Shown: positions 50,230 to 59,594, numbered from the stretch's first letter. The stretch is 64,000 bases of DNA from Rhodoblastus sp963703385 (GCA_963703385.1 OY969816.1:1-64000), one strand, 5' to 3'. Program-made: numbers and translations. Notes: generated by a model not told the origin, from the sequence alone.

Positions 50230-52176
50230 TTATCCGACGATATTGCGATAGATGGCCGGCAAAGCGGCGGCCAGCTTCTCCGGCTTTGAAACGATGGCGA
50301 AGCCGGCCGGGCCGAACAGATGCGGCAGGTAGAATCGCGCCTGTGCGTCGATGGCGACACAGAACACCGCCTGGCCGCGCCGGCGCGCCTCCATCGCCGC
50401 GCGGCGGGTGTCCTCGATCCCGAAACGGCCTTCGTAATGATCGAGATCGTTGGGCTTGCCGTCGGTGATGACCAGCAGGAGTTTTCGTGTGTTCGGCCGC
50501 TCGCCGAGCCGGAACGAGACGTGACGCAAAGCCGCGCCGAGCCGGGTGTAAAATCCCGGCTTCAGCGCCGCGATGCGCGAATCCACTTGTCTGCCGAACG
50601 GCTCTTCAAAACTCTTGCAGACGTCGACGAAGACGCGCTCCTTGCGTAGCGACGAGAAGGCGTAGAGCCCGACATCGTCGCCGCACGCCTGTAACCCATG
50701 CGCCAAGGCGATCAGCGCCTCGCGCGCCACGGCGATGACCGGGCGGCCTTCGACCGCGCTTTCGGTCGAGCGCGAACAATCGAACAGAACCGCGACCGCG
50801 AGGTCGCGCTTCTCGTTGCGCGCGTCGCGATAGAGCCGCTCGCTCGCCTCGCCGCCGGCGCGGCGGTCGGAGACGGCGCGCACGCAGGCGTCGAGATCGA
50901 TCTCGACGCCGTCCATCTGCCGCGACAGCCATTTGCGGCGCGGCCGCAAAGCCTCGAATCGCCGCCGCACCGTCTCGATGCGCCGGCGCGCCGCGGCGTC
51001 AAGCTTCAAGCCGTCCGCCAATTCGGGGGCGACATGCTCCAGCACCCGCGCCTGATCCGGGATCAAGGCCGCCCGCTTCCAGTCCCATTCGGGATAGACG
51101 AACTTGCCGGAGAGTTTTTCGCGGTCGCCGTCCTCCGGCGCGAGGTCGAGGTCGAATTTGAGGCGGGTCTTCGGCTTTTTATGATGTTGCGCGAGGTCGA
51201 TCCGATCCGCGTCGGCGGCGGCCTTGCGGGCGTTTTCCTCGTCGTCGTCATCGACGTCCCGGTTGAGGTTGAGGAAATCGCCGAAGGACAGGATCGCCTC
51301 GAAACGATGGAGAATGAGCGAATCCTTGCGTTCGGCCTGGTCGCTCTTCTGGCGCTGGGCCTTCATCGTCTGTTCCGCGCCGTCGCTGGCGCCTTCGCCC
51401 GGCTCCGGCGTCTCGTCGCCGCGCCGCCGGCCGCCGCCTGGCGAGGGAACCCGCTCGCCCCAAAGCAGCACCGGGCGAAAAGCCTTGTAGCCGGCAGGCG
51501 CCGCGAGCAGGGCGAGCGATTCGGTTTCTCCGGCGAGGGCGCGCTGCAAGGGCGTGTCGATGCGCAATGGCGCCCGCGCGAGGCGGGCGCGAATCCAGTC
51601 CTCGATTTCCTTTTCAATCGGCGGCCCGTCGAAGGCTGGCCGCGCGGAAAACGTCGCCGCATAAAGCGCGTCGCGGATCGGCGCGAGGCCAGGGAAATGG
51701 ACGATGGCGCGCTCGCTGTCGGCATGGGCGCGGCGCAGGCGGACCACGTCGCGGCGCAATGGATCGCTGGACGCTTGTTCCGCCGGCCTGGCCGCGACAG
51801 CCAGTGCGGCGAGCCAGAGAAAAAGTTTGCGGTTGAGACCGGCGTCGGTGAAATGATCGATTTTTTGCGGCAGGAACAAGGTCGAGCCGTCAAAGCGCGC
51901 CGCTTTCACCCGTTCGGCGTCGCGCGCGAGGCGGCGGCGCCATGAGCGGCGGTGCATGGAGGTCTCATCGCTCGCCGCCTTGATCTCGACGCCCGGATCG
52001 CCGCCGAGGCCGCGGAACAACACGCCCAAGGCGCCCTTGACCGCCGCCAGTTCGACCGCCGCTTCGGGAAAGGCCGGCTCGGCGTCGAGCTTTTCGACCA
52101 GGCGGTCCCACAAGCCGCCGACCGCCTCTTCCGGCTCCCAGAATTTGGTGGCGATGAGCGCGCGCCAGAGCGACAT
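50230..52176 (-). CDS. norD: NorD, nitric oxide reductase activation protein
   Basis: A 648-residue cytosolic protein with a C-terminal von Willebrand factor A domain (~445-640). MIDAS residues are in VLFDCSRSTESAVEG (DxSxS type) and LLVITDGKPNDLDHYEGR. The upstream half is charged and poorly conserved, with an acidic segment at ~300-330. NorD works with the AAA+ ATPase NorQ as a chaperone pair that activates NorCB, probably through insertion of non-heme iron. It starts 3 bp after norQ and ends the norEFCBQD operon. Confidence 0.94.
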   Translation of the reverse strand: MSLWRALIATKFWEPEEAVGGLWDRLVEKLDAEPAFPEAAVELAAVKGALGVLFRGLGGDPGVEIKAASDETSMHRRSWRRRLARDAERVKAARFDGSTLFLPQKIDHFTDAGLNRKLFLWLAALAVAARPAEQASSDPLRRDVVRLRRAHADSERAIVHFPGLAPIRDALYAATFSARPAFDGPPIEKEIEDWIRARLARAPLRIDTPLQRALAGETESLALLAAPAGYKAFRPVLLWGERVPSPGGGRRRGDETPEPGEGASDGAEQTMKAQRQKSDQAERKDSLILHRFEAILSFGDFLNLNRDVDDDDEENARKAAADADRIDLAQHHKKPKTRLKFDLDLAPEDGDREKLSGKFVYPEWDWKRAALIPDQARVLEHVAPELADGLKLDAAARRRIETVRRRFEALRPRRKWLSRQMDGVEIDLDACVRAVSDRRAGGEASERLYRDARNEKRDLAVAVLFDCSRSTESAVEGRPVIAVAREALIALAHGLQACGDDVGLYAFSSLRKERVFVDVCKSFEEPFGRQVDSRIAALKPGFYTRLGAALRHVSFRLGERPNTRKLLLVITDGKPNDLDHYEGRFGIEDTRRAAMEARRRGQAVFCVAIDAQARFYLPHLFGPAGFAIVSKPEKLAAALPAIYRNIVG

Positions 52177-52179
52177 GGC

Positions 52180-52992
52180 TCAGCCGAGCGTCACTTGCAC
52201 GAGATCGAGCAGGCCCTTTTTCACGTCCAGATCATCGGTAAGCGGCTCGATCAAAGCGGATTCGATCGCCTCGCTGCGCTTCATGCCGTCGGCGATGAGA
52301 TTGGCGCAGGCGACCAGCAGGCGGGTCGAGGCGCCTTCCTCCAGGTCCTGGCCTTTCAGGGCGCGCAACCTTCCGGCAAGACGGACCAGGGTTTTGCATG
52401 CCTCGGCGTCGAGCCCGCTTTCGCGCGCGACGATGGCCGCTTCCGCCTCGGGCTGCGGATAGTCGAAGGACAGAGCGACGAAACGCTGCCGTGTCGAGGG
52501 TTTTAGGGTTTTCAGCACCGACTGGTAGCCGGGGTTGTAGGAGATCACCAGCATGAAATCGTCGGGCGCGTGCAGCGTCTCGCCGGTGCGGTCGAGCGGC
52601 AGGATGCGGCGGTCGTCGGTGAGCGGATGCAGCACCACCGTCACGTCCTTGCGCGCCTCCACCACCTCGTCGAGATAGCAGATGCCGCCGCGCCGCACCG
52701 CGCGGGTGAGGGGGCCGTCGGTCCAGACCGTCTCGTTGTTCTTGATGAGATAGCGGCCGGTGAGATCGGCGGCGGTGAGATCGTCGTGACAGGCGATCGT
52801 GTCCAGATCAAGCCCGAGCCGCGCCGCCATATGGGCGACGAAGCGCGTCTTGCCGCAGCCGGTCGGTCCTTTCAGCAGGATGGGGAGGCGGCGTCGGAAC
52901 GCCGCCTCGAAGATTGCGCATTCATTGCCCTGCGGCTGGTAAAAGGGGATCTGCTCCCCTTCGTCCCCGGAAGCGATGGCCACAAGGCTCAT
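52180..52992 (-). CDS. norQ: NorQ, MoxR-type AAA+ ATPase for NO reductase activation
   Basis: A 270-residue CbbQ/NirQ/NorQ-family ATPase: Walker A LLKGPTGCGKTRFVAHMAAR (~residue 40), Walker B GGICYLDEVVEARKDV (~105), sensor region MLVISYNPGYQSVLKTLKPS, and STRLLVACANLI near the C-terminus. It partners NorD in maturing the nitric oxide reductase. The ATG at 52992 has AAAGGA upstream and gives the family N-terminus. The open frame further upstream overlaps norB. It sits 43 bp after the norB stop and 3 bp before norD. Confidence 0.95.
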   Translation of the reverse strand: MSLVAIASGDEGEQIPFYQPQGNECAIFEAAFRRRLPILLKGPTGCGKTRFVAHMAARLGLDLDTIACHDDLTAADLTGRYLIKNNETVWTDGPLTRAVRRGGICYLDEVVEARKDVTVVLHPLTDDRRILPLDRTGETLHAPDDFMLVISYNPGYQSVLKTLKPSTRQRFVALSFDYPQPEAEAAIVARESGLDAEACKTLVRLAGRLRALKGQDLEEGASTRLLVACANLIADGMKRSEAIESALIEPLTDDLDVKKGLLDLVQVTLG

Positions 52993-53035
52993 GGCTTTTC
53001 CTTTCTTGTCGGGCGTCGTCGGCGTGAAGGCCTGA

Positions 53036-54394
53036 TCACTCCGCCGGAGCGCCAGCGGCGTGAGCCGGTTCGATCGCTTCATGTTCGAGCGGCACGAGGA
53101 GCGAGAAGATGAACAGGAAGGCGCCGATGACCGTCACCACCCCCGCGCCGAGGCGCATGTCGAAGAACAGACCGAGCTGGTCGGCGGCGTCCATGAAGCT
53201 TATTCCCATCACGCGCGTCAGTTGGGTCTGCAGCACGCCGGCGAAGGTCAGCACCACGGCCATGAACACCACGCCCGCCGACAGAACCCAGAAGCTGAGC
53301 ATGTTCAGCACCTGGTTATAGGGGGCGCGATTGAGCAATTGCGGGAAGGCGTAGGTCATCATCGCCAGATTGATGCAGACATAGGCGCCGTAGAAGGCCA
53401 GATGGCCGTGCGCCGCCGTCACCTGCGTGCCATGGGTGTAAAAATTTATGCCATGCAGGGTGTGCAGGAAGCCCCACACGCCGGCGCCGAAAAAGGCCAG
53501 CACCGAACAGCCGAGCGACCACAATATCGCCGCCTTGTTCGGATGATCGCGACGGCCCTTCCACACCATCGCGAAAGCGAAATAGACCATGGCGAAGAAT
53601 GGAACGACTTCGAGCGACGAGAAGACCGAACCGATCCACTGCCAATAGCCCGGCGCGCCGATCCAGTAATAATGGTGGCCGGTGCCGAGAATGCCGGTGA
53701 ACAAGGAGGTCGCGACGATGACATAGAGCCATTTCTCGATCACTTCGCGATCGACGCCGGTGAGCTTCAGCAACAGGAAGGCCAGGATCGAGGCCATCAC
53801 CAGCTCCCACACTCCCTCCACCCACAGGTGGACGACATACCACCAGAACATCTTGTCTTCCGACAGATTGCCCGGGTTGTAGAGCGAGAACAGGAAGAAG
53901 ATGGCGATGCCCCACAGGCCGAACAGCAGAACATTGCTGATCGCCGTCTTGCGCCCCTGCAACACCGTCATGCTGATGTTGAACAGGAAGATCAGCGCGG
54001 CCACGACAATGCCGAGCTTCACCCACAGGGGTTGTTCGAGATAGGAGCGCGCTTCGGCGGCATAATGATGGAACAGATAGCCGACCACCGCCGCCAGCGC
54101 GCCAAGGAAGAAGATGGCGAACTGGACATAGGCGAGGACCGGCGAATAGATCTCGCGCTCCGCCTCTTCGGGAATGAGGTAATAGGCGGCGCCGAAAAAT
54201 CCGAGCAGCAGCCAGACGACGAGAGCGTTGGTGTGGATCATGCGCACTTCGTTGAAGGGCATGATATCGACCGGGATGAGATTCGGCGCGACATAGATGA
54301 GGCCGCCGATCAGTCCGAAGATCATCTGGACGGCGAAGATGAGCATGGCGCCAAGCCAATAGGTCTTGGCGATGCTTTGGCTATGATATTGCAT
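53036..54394 (-). CDS. norB: Nitric oxide reductase subunit B
   Basis: A 452-residue, 12-helix catalytic subunit of cytochrome c-dependent NO reductase, which reduces two NO to N2O in the inner membrane. Heme and FeB ligands are visible in VRMIHTNALVVWLL (low-spin heme b), WYVVHLWVEGVWELVMA (FeB His and the catalytic Glu), GTGHHYYWIG (two further FeB His), and YTHGTQVTAAHGHLAFYGAY (heme b3/b ligands). The length excludes the single-subunit quinol type (qNor), and norC lies 21 bp upstream, confirming cNor. Confidence 0.97.
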   Translation of the reverse strand: MQYHSQSIAKTYWLGAMLIFAVQMIFGLIGGLIYVAPNLIPVDIMPFNEVRMIHTNALVVWLLLGFFGAAYYLIPEEAEREIYSPVLAYVQFAIFFLGALAAVVGYLFHHYAAEARSYLEQPLWVKLGIVVAALIFLFNISMTVLQGRKTAISNVLLFGLWGIAIFFLFSLYNPGNLSEDKMFWWYVVHLWVEGVWELVMASILAFLLLKLTGVDREVIEKWLYVIVATSLFTGILGTGHHYYWIGAPGYWQWIGSVFSSLEVVPFFAMVYFAFAMVWKGRRDHPNKAAILWSLGCSVLAFFGAGVWGFLHTLHGINFYTHGTQVTAAHGHLAFYGAYVCINLAMMTYAFPQLLNRAPYNQVLNMLSFWVLSAGVVFMAVVLTFAGVLQTQLTRVMGISFMDAADQLGLFFDMRLGAGVVTVIGAFLFIFSLLVPLEHEAIEPAHAAGAPAE

Positions 54395-54415
54395 TAAATC
54401 CTCCGCATCGTTGGA

Positions 54416-54874
54416 TCAGTTGGTCTTGGACGGCCGCGGCGGCCAACCTTGCAGGTTGCTGCGGCTGGACCAGGCGAGAAAATCGACGAGATCGTCGAGC
54501 TGCGCGTCGCTCAGATTGAACTGCGGCATCTGGCGGCGGCCCGGAATGCCGGTGGGCTGCGCCTTCATCCAGTTCTTGATGGTCTCGCGCGCGCCAGCCG
54601 GGTCCTTGTCGCCCCCCCAGCGCGTGAAGACGTCGCCAAGCTCGGGTGCGAATTGGGCGCCTTCGCCATAGATGGTGTGGCAGTCGAAACAGGCATGGCT
54701 TTCCCAGATCCGCTTGCCGCGCACGACGGAATCGGTGAGATGGGCCTGGTCGGTTCCCTTGGTCAGGATGTAATGACGGCTTTGCGCCGTCAGCCCGATG
54801 AAGATGATAAAGAAGAACAGCGATCCGCCGTAGAATATGTTTCGGGCCGTGGATTTTGTGAGTACTTCGCTCAT
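54416..54874 (-). CDS. norC: Nitric oxide reductase subunit C (cytochrome c)
   Basis: A 152-residue membrane-anchored c-type cytochrome that passes electrons to NorB. It has one N-terminal transmembrane helix (~residues 14-34, IFYGGSLFFFIIFIGLTAQS), heme site ESHACFDCHTIYGEGAQFAP (~60), and axial Met in GRRQMPQFNLSDAQLDDLV. The heme domain is periplasmic. The ATG at 54874 follows the anaerobox by 58 bp. The norB start is 21 bp beyond its stop. Confidence 0.96.
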   Translation of the reverse strand: MSEVLTKSTARNIFYGGSLFFFIIFIGLTAQSRHYILTKGTDQAHLTDSVVRGKRIWESHACFDCHTIYGEGAQFAPELGDVFTRWGGDKDPAGARETIKNWMKAQPTGIPGRRQMPQFNLSDAQLDDLVDFLAWSSRSNLQGWPPRPSKTN

Positions 54875-54932
54875 GCGGTCGTTCCCCGGAATATGGACGG
54901 GCCAAGGCTAGAATGAGGCGCGGCCGGACCCC

Positions 54933-54946
54933 TTAACAAAAGTCAA
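54933..54946. promoter_or_regulatory. Anaerobox between norF and norC
   Basis: TTAAC-AAAA-GTCAA, the same TTAAC-N4-GTCAA form as upstream of nirS. It is 58 bp before the norC start and 23 bp after the norF stop, so norCBQD can have its own NO-responsive promoter separate from norEF. Confidence 0.75.
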
Positions 54947-54969
54947 TTGGCGGATTTCGAATTTTTTTG

Positions 54970-55245
54970 TCATTGCGGAGTCGCAAACAACAGGAAGGAA
55001 GCGGCGACGAGCGTCAGCGTGAGCGCCGCTGCGGCAGCGAAGCCGAACAGGGCGCCCGGCGCGACGCGGAGCCCAAGATAGGTCCGCAGAACCAGATGCG
55101 CCTTCAGGGCCGCGGCGGCCGCGACGACGCCGATCATCGCCGCGCCGAGCCGCGAGGCGTGGGCGACATCGGCGGCAAAGGCCAAAGTCAGCGAAAGGGC
55201 CATCAGCAAGGCCCAGACGATCACGATTTCACGCGCCTTAGCCAC
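54970..55245 (-). CDS. norF: NorF-like small membrane protein (cytochrome oxidase subunit IV-like)
   Basis: A 91-residue protein with three hydrophobic helices (~7-27, ~32-50, ~62-85): VWALLMALSLTLAFAADV, AHLVLRTYLGLRVAPGALFG, and a C-terminal Ala/Leu/Thr helix. The position right after norE and before norC, and the AHLVLRTYLGLR segment, match NorF. NorF is thought to help NorE and is not part of the isolated reductase. It starts 3 bp after norE. Small size makes homology from pattern alone moderate. Confidence 0.78.
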   Translation of the reverse strand: MAKAREIVIVWALLMALSLTLAFAADVAHASRLGAAMIGVVAAAAALKAHLVLRTYLGLRVAPGALFGFAAAAALTLTLVAASFLLFATPQ

Positions 55246-55248
55246 CCG

Positions 55249-55827
55249 TCACCTCAGGAGATAAAAGCTGGGAAAGACCAGAATCCAGACCAGATCGACC
55301 ATGTGCCAGAACGCGGTTCCGGTCTCGACATTCTCGGGCGAATCGAAGAACGCGACGAGCGCGAGGATCACGAGGCCCAGCACGACATGGAGGGCGTGGA
55401 AGCCGGTGACGAGGAAATAGAGGGTGAAGAAGGGGCTCGAATCGAGATCGTGTCCGGCGTCGAGCTCGACGCCATATTCGCGCGCCTTGACAACGAGAAA
55501 AACAACGCCAAGCACCCCGGCGAGGCCGATCCACAAACGCGCCATCTCGCGCCGGCCTTCATGCGCCGCGACATTGGCGAGCGCCGCGAACAGGCCGCTG
55601 GTCAGCAACACGGCGGTATTGATCAGGCCGGCGAGGCGGCTCAACTGGTCCTGATCGGCGGCGAAGCCGGCGGGATCGCGGGCGCGCGCGCCGGCATAGC
55701 CGATCAGCGCCGCGCCGAAGACGGCAAGCTCGGAGCCGATCAGCACCCACATCAGCGGATTACCGGGCAAAGCCGAGAGCGGCCCCCAATCGTCCTTACG
55801 TCTCGCGCCGGCTTGCGCCTGTGTCAT
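55249..55827 (-). CDS. norE: NorE, cytochrome c oxidase subunit III-like protein
   Basis: A 192-residue membrane protein with about five helices, related to cytochrome oxidase subunit III: NPLMWVLIGSELAVFGAALIG (~25), LINTAVLLTSGLFAALANVAA (~67), FFTLYFLVTGFHALHVVLGL (~131), and GTAFWHMVDLVWILVFPSFY at the end. In denitrifiers norE precedes norCB and supports NO reductase assembly or activity. It is located 81 bp after the Crp/Fnr gene and 3 bp before norF. Confidence 0.88.
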   Translation of the reverse strand: MTQAQAGARRKDDWGPLSALPGNPLMWVLIGSELAVFGAALIGYAGARARDPAGFAADQDQLSRLAGLINTAVLLTSGLFAALANVAAHEGRREMARLWIGLAGVLGVVFLVVKAREYGVELDAGHDLDSSPFFTLYFLVTGFHALHVVLGLVILALVAFFDSPENVETGTAFWHMVDLVWILVFPSFYLLR

Positions 55828-55908
55828 CGGCCTTCTCCGTGGCCCTGTCGATGCGGCGCCGCGGCGAAAGAAACGTTGTCGCGCGGCAAAGACGGCGCGC
55901 GTCTCTCG

Positions 55909-56610
55909 TCAGGACGACGGATCGTCGATCAGCGGGTCGGGTTTGGCGAGTTGCTCCAGCGCGGCGGGGTCGCCGATCTCGACCCGGGGACCTTTGACCC
56001 TGACGCCGAAACGCGCCAGCGTGGCGAAATTGCGCGAGAGATTTTCGGGCGCCATGCCAAGTTGGGCCGCCAGCACTTTCTTGTCGAACGGAATGATGAT
56101 TCGATGGGTCGCGCCGGTTTCGCGGTCGCGTCGCGCCAGCCAATTGGCGAGCCGTTCGAGACCGGTCCGCAGTTTCTGGTTTTTCAGATCCCTGGTGACG
56201 GCGCGATAGGCGGTCGCCAGTTCGACGGCGATGCGCGCGGCGAAGGCGGCGTCCTCGGGCAGCGCCCTGCGCACCGAAGCGGCCGGCAGCATGAGGATGC
56301 GCGCCGCTTCGATGACGCGCGCCGATTTGAGATGGGGACGGTCGAGCACGACGGCCGCCGCGATGAAACTGTTGGGCGGGCCGATGACTTCGATCGTGGT
56401 TTCGCGATCGCGATAACGGGCGTAGAGTTCAATGGCGCCGCTGACGACGACATGAAGGAAATCCGGGCGGTCGCCCTCCTTCGCGAGGTCGATCCGCTCG
56501 GGGAATTTTTGCAGGAAGGCGCCCTCCAGAAGCAGCGCGACCGTTTCGGACCGGCAGCCCGAAAAAATCTGCAAACGCGAGGCCTCGTCATATTGCTCCC
56601 GAGACAGCAT
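55909..56610 (-). CDS. Crp/Fnr-family regulator, divergent from narK
   Basis: A 233-residue regulator. MLSREQYDEASRLQIFSGCR starts it, with GGGAGAAG upstream of the ATG at 56610. The long upstream open frame contains non-coding promoter DNA. The sensor domain is at ~20-110 (FLHVVVSGAIELYARYRDRE) and the C-terminal HTH at ~165-215 (PFDKKVLAAQLGMAPENLSR). It lacks FNR cluster cysteines (only one Cys near the N-terminus). It differs from the two other Crp/Fnr proteins in the window. It sits between norE and narK with an anaerobox in the divergent promoter, so it is likely a NarR- or DNR-like activator of nar and nor (inference). Confidence 0.85.
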   Translation of the reverse strand: MLSREQYDEASRLQIFSGCRSETVALLLEGAFLQKFPERIDLAKEGDRPDFLHVVVSGAIELYARYRDRETTIEVIGPPNSFIAAAVVLDRPHLKSARVIEAARILMLPAASVRRALPEDAAFAARIAVELATAYRAVTRDLKNQKLRTGLERLANWLARRDRETGATHRIIIPFDKKVLAAQLGMAPENLSRNFATLARFGVRVKGPRVEIGDPAALEQLAKPDPLIDDPSS

Positions 56611-56697
56611 CAAAGCTTCTCCCGCGGACCTGGGTGGTAAAGGGCAGCGCCGATTTGACATCCGCGCCCTTCTTACCAGCAGGCGCCAATTCGTAGG

Positions 56698-56711
56698 TTG
56701 ACTTTTATCAA
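56698..56711. promoter_or_regulatory. Anaerobox in the crp-narK divergent promoter
   Basis: TTGAC-TTTT-ATCAA, one base from the FNR consensus TTGAT-N4-ATCAA. It is 88 bp upstream of the minus-strand Crp/Fnr start and 117 bp upstream of narK1K2. The TTGAC/ATCAA form is shared with the hybrid-regulator promoter, while nirS and norC share the TTAAC/GTCAA form. Confidence 0.8.
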
Positions 56712-56827
56712 ATAAATCCTTGTTTTTTTGCGTGTCGTCGATTTCCTTGACCATTGTCAAAGAGCCCCCGAGGCGTTTTGGGTCAATTCCTGCGCCGGAA
56801 GCCGCAGTAAAAAGGATGGCGCCAATC

Positions 56828-59578
56828 ATGACCGCCGTTTCGATCGATCACGGCGCGCAGCAGCGCGCGCTCTGGCTGTCGACCATTGCTTTCACCGCAT
56901 GTTTCGCGGTGTGGATGATTTTCGCCATCATCGGCATTCAGATCAAAGCTGACCTCGGCCTCAGCGAAACGCAGTTCGGCCTGCTGGCGGGAACGCCGGT
57001 CCTGACTGGATCGCTGACCCGCCTCGTCCTCGGGGTCTGGACCGACCAATATGGCGGGCGGCGCGTTTTCGCTCTCGTCATGCTGGCGGCGGCGCTGGCG
57101 ACCTTCCTGCTCACTTTCGCGCATACCTATCCGCAATTCCTGCTCGCGGCGCTGGGCGTCGGCATTTCCGGCGGCTCGTTTGCCGCCGGCGTCGGCTATG
57201 TCTCACGCTGGCATGACGCCCCCGCCCAAGGCCGGGCGCTCGATATTTTCGGCGCCGGCAATGTCGGCGCGGCGGCGACCGCCTTTCTCGCGCCCTTCGT
57301 TCTCGTCGTCGACGGCTGGCGGGCGGTCGCGCAATTGTGGGCCGTGGCGCTTGTCGTGGCGGCGATCGTGTTCTGGATCGCGACCAAGGACGATCCGGCG
57401 ACCGCCGAGCGCCGGCGCGCCGGAAAGAAGGCTCCGAGCGCCCGGCTCAATCTCGAACCGCTCAAGAACGTGCAGATCTGGCGCTTCTCGCTCTATTATT
57501 TCTTCGTGTTCGGCGCCTTCGTCGCCTTGGCGCTATGGCTGCCGCAATATTTCATGGCGGTCTATGGCCTCGACATTCGCGTGGCCGGAATGCTCGCGGC
57601 TTTGTTCATGATCGCGGCGAGCGTCTTCCGTGTTTATGGCGGCCATCTTTGCGAAACCTATGGCGCGCGGCGGCTGATGTATTGGTCGCTTCTGGTCGGC
57701 GTGGCGGCGACTTTCGTCCTGGCCTATCCGCCGGCCGATTATGTCGTGCATGGAGCCAATGGCGCCTTTGCCTTCCGCATGGCGATGGGCCTCGTTCCGT
57801 TCACGCTCGTCGTCGCCGTGCTCGGCTTCTTCATGGCCTTGGGCAGTGCGGCCGTATTCCGGGACATTCCGACTTACTATCCCGACCATGTCGGATCGGT
57901 CGGCGGCCTCGTCGGCATGATCGGCGGGCTCGGAGGCTTCGCTCTGCCCGTCCTTTTCGGCGTGCTGTTCGACCTGACCGGCTTGTGGACGAGTTGTTTC
58001 ATGGCCTTGTTTCTGCTCGCCGCCGGCTCGCTGCTCTGGATGCATTTTTCCGTCCGCCAGATGGAGCGCGAAGCCGTGGGGCCGGCGCTCGAGCGGCTGC
58101 CCGCCGTGCCGGAACTCCTCGGCATGCCACAGCCCGAGGCGGCGCATGTCGGTCACGCGGTGCTGGTGGACTGGCGCCCCGAGGACAAGACGTTCTGGGA
58201 GACAAAGGGCCGCGCGATCGCGCGCCGCAATCTGTGGCTGTCGATTCCGGCGCTGCTCCTGTCCTTCGCGGTCTGGCAGGTCTGGTCGGTCGTGGTCGCC
58301 AAACTGCCTTTGGTCGGATTCAAATATTCCACCGACCAGTTGTTCTGGCTGGCGGCGCTGCCCGGCCTTTCCGGCGCGACGCTACGCATCTTCTACAGCT
58401 TCATGATCCCGATCTTTGGCGGGCGGCTGTGGACGACGCTCACCACCTGGTCGCTGATCATCCCGGCGATCGGCATCGGCTATGCCGTGCAGAATCCCCA
58501 TACGCCCTATATCGTTTTGCTGATCCTGGCTCTGCTGTGCGGTTTCGGCGGCGGCAATTTCGCCTCCTCCATGGCGAACATTTCCTTCTTCTATCCGAAG
58601 GCGGAAAAGGGGCACGCCCTGGCGCTCAACGCGGGCTTGGGCAATGTCGGCGTCAGCGTCACCCAGTTCGTCGTGCCGCTGGTGATCGCCTCCGGCGTGT
58701 TCGGCGGGCTCGGCGGCGCTCCCGAGGCGGCCGGCGTCGCCGACAAGGCGACCCAGATCTGGTTGCAGAACGCCGGCTTCATCTGGGTTCCCTTCATCGT
58801 TTTGGCGGCTTTCGGCGCCTGGTTCGGCATGAACGACATCGCCTCGGCCAAGGCGTCCTTCGCCGAACAATCGGTGATCTTCACCCGCCGGCACAATTGG
58901 ATCATGTGCATCCTCTACACTGGCACTTTCGGCTCCTTCATCGGCTATTCCGCCGGCTTCCCGCTGCTCGGCAAAATCCTCTTCCCGCACGCCAACGTGC
59001 TTGCCTATGCCTTCCTCGGCCCACTGGTCGGCGCCTTGGCGCGCTCCGGCACGGGCTGGATCGCCGATCGCTGGGGCGGCGGCCGCGTCACGCTGGCGGT
59101 TTTCGTCGCCATGATCGTCGGCGTCGCCGGCGTGCTCTATTTCATCGCCGCCAAAGACCAGGCCGGGGCCTTCTGGGGCTTTTTCGCCTGCTTCCTGTTC
59201 CTCTTCGCCATGACCGGAATCGGCAACGCCTCGACCTTCCAAATGATCCCGATCATCATGCGCAAGGAGCTCGAACGGCTCGAGCCACAGCTCGACCCGG
59301 CGGCGCGCCTGCGCCAGGCGGAAAAGGAATCGGCGGCGATCACCGGCTTCACCTCGGCGATCGCCGCCTACGGGGCCTTCTTCATCCCCAAATCCTACGG
59401 CTCGTCGATCGCGCTCACCGGCGGCGTCTCGGCCGCCTTGTGGAGCTTCCTGGTCTTCTATGCGGTCTGCGCCGCGATCACCTTCGTGGTTTACACGCGC
59501 AAAGGCGCACTGCTGCATGATGTGGAGCGGACGCGGCGCGATCACCCGGAGCAGCCCGTTTCCGCTGTTGTTCGATAG
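56828..59578 (+). CDS. narK: Fused NarK1-NarK2 nitrate/nitrite transporter
   Basis: A 916-residue protein made of two complete 12-helix major facilitator units joined by a short cytosolic linker (~430-475). Unit 1 (NarK1 type, proton-driven nitrate uptake) has AAGVGYVSRWHDAPAQGRALDI and GSVGGLVGMIGGLGGFALPV. Unit 2 (NarK2 type, nitrate/nitrite antiport) has GFGGGNFASSMANISFFYPKAEKG, GHALALNAGLGNVGVSVTQF and FTSAIAAYGAFFIPKSYG. This fusion is known from Paracoccus and serves respiratory Nar. The ATG at 56828 is used, with AAAGGA 12 nt upstream. The ATG at 56816 is possible. Followed by a 31-residue ORF, a third NarK gene and narG. Confidence 0.95.
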   Translation: MTAVSIDHGAQQRALWLSTIAFTACFAVWMIFAIIGIQIKADLGLSETQFGLLAGTPVLTGSLTRLVLGVWTDQYGGRRVFALVMLAAALATFLLTFAHTYPQFLLAALGVGISGGSFAAGVGYVSRWHDAPAQGRALDIFGAGNVGAAATAFLAPFVLVVDGWRAVAQLWAVALVVAAIVFWIATKDDPATAERRRAGKKAPSARLNLEPLKNVQIWRFSLYYFFVFGAFVALALWLPQYFMAVYGLDIRVAGMLAALFMIAASVFRVYGGHLCETYGARRLMYWSLLVGVAATFVLAYPPADYVVHGANGAFAFRMAMGLVPFTLVVAVLGFFMALGSAAVFRDIPTYYPDHVGSVGGLVGMIGGLGGFALPVLFGVLFDLTGLWTSCFMALFLLAAGSLLWMHFSVRQMEREAVGPALERLPAVPELLGMPQPEAAHVGHAVLVDWRPEDKTFWETKGRAIARRNLWLSIPALLLSFAVWQVWSVVVAKLPLVGFKYSTDQLFWLAALPGLSGATLRIFYSFMIPIFGGRLWTTLTTWSLIIPAIGIGYAVQNPHTPYIVLLILALLCGFGGGNFASSMANISFFYPKAEKGHALALNAGLGNVGVSVTQFVVPLVIASGVFGGLGGAPEAAGVADKATQIWLQNAGFIWVPFIVLAAFGAWFGMNDIASAKASFAEQSVIFTRRHNWIMCILYTGTFGSFIGYSAGFPLLGKILFPHANVLAYAFLGPLVGALARSGTGWIADRWGGGRVTLAVFVAMIVGVAGVLYFIAAKDQAGAFWGFFACFLFLFAMTGIGNASTFQMIPIIMRKELERLEPQLDPAARLRQAEKESAAITGFTSAIAAYGAFFIPKSYGSSIALTGGVSAALWSFLVFYAVCAAITFVVYTRKGALLHDVERTRRDHPEQPVSAVVR

Positions 59579-59594
59579 CCAACAGGAATCGTCG

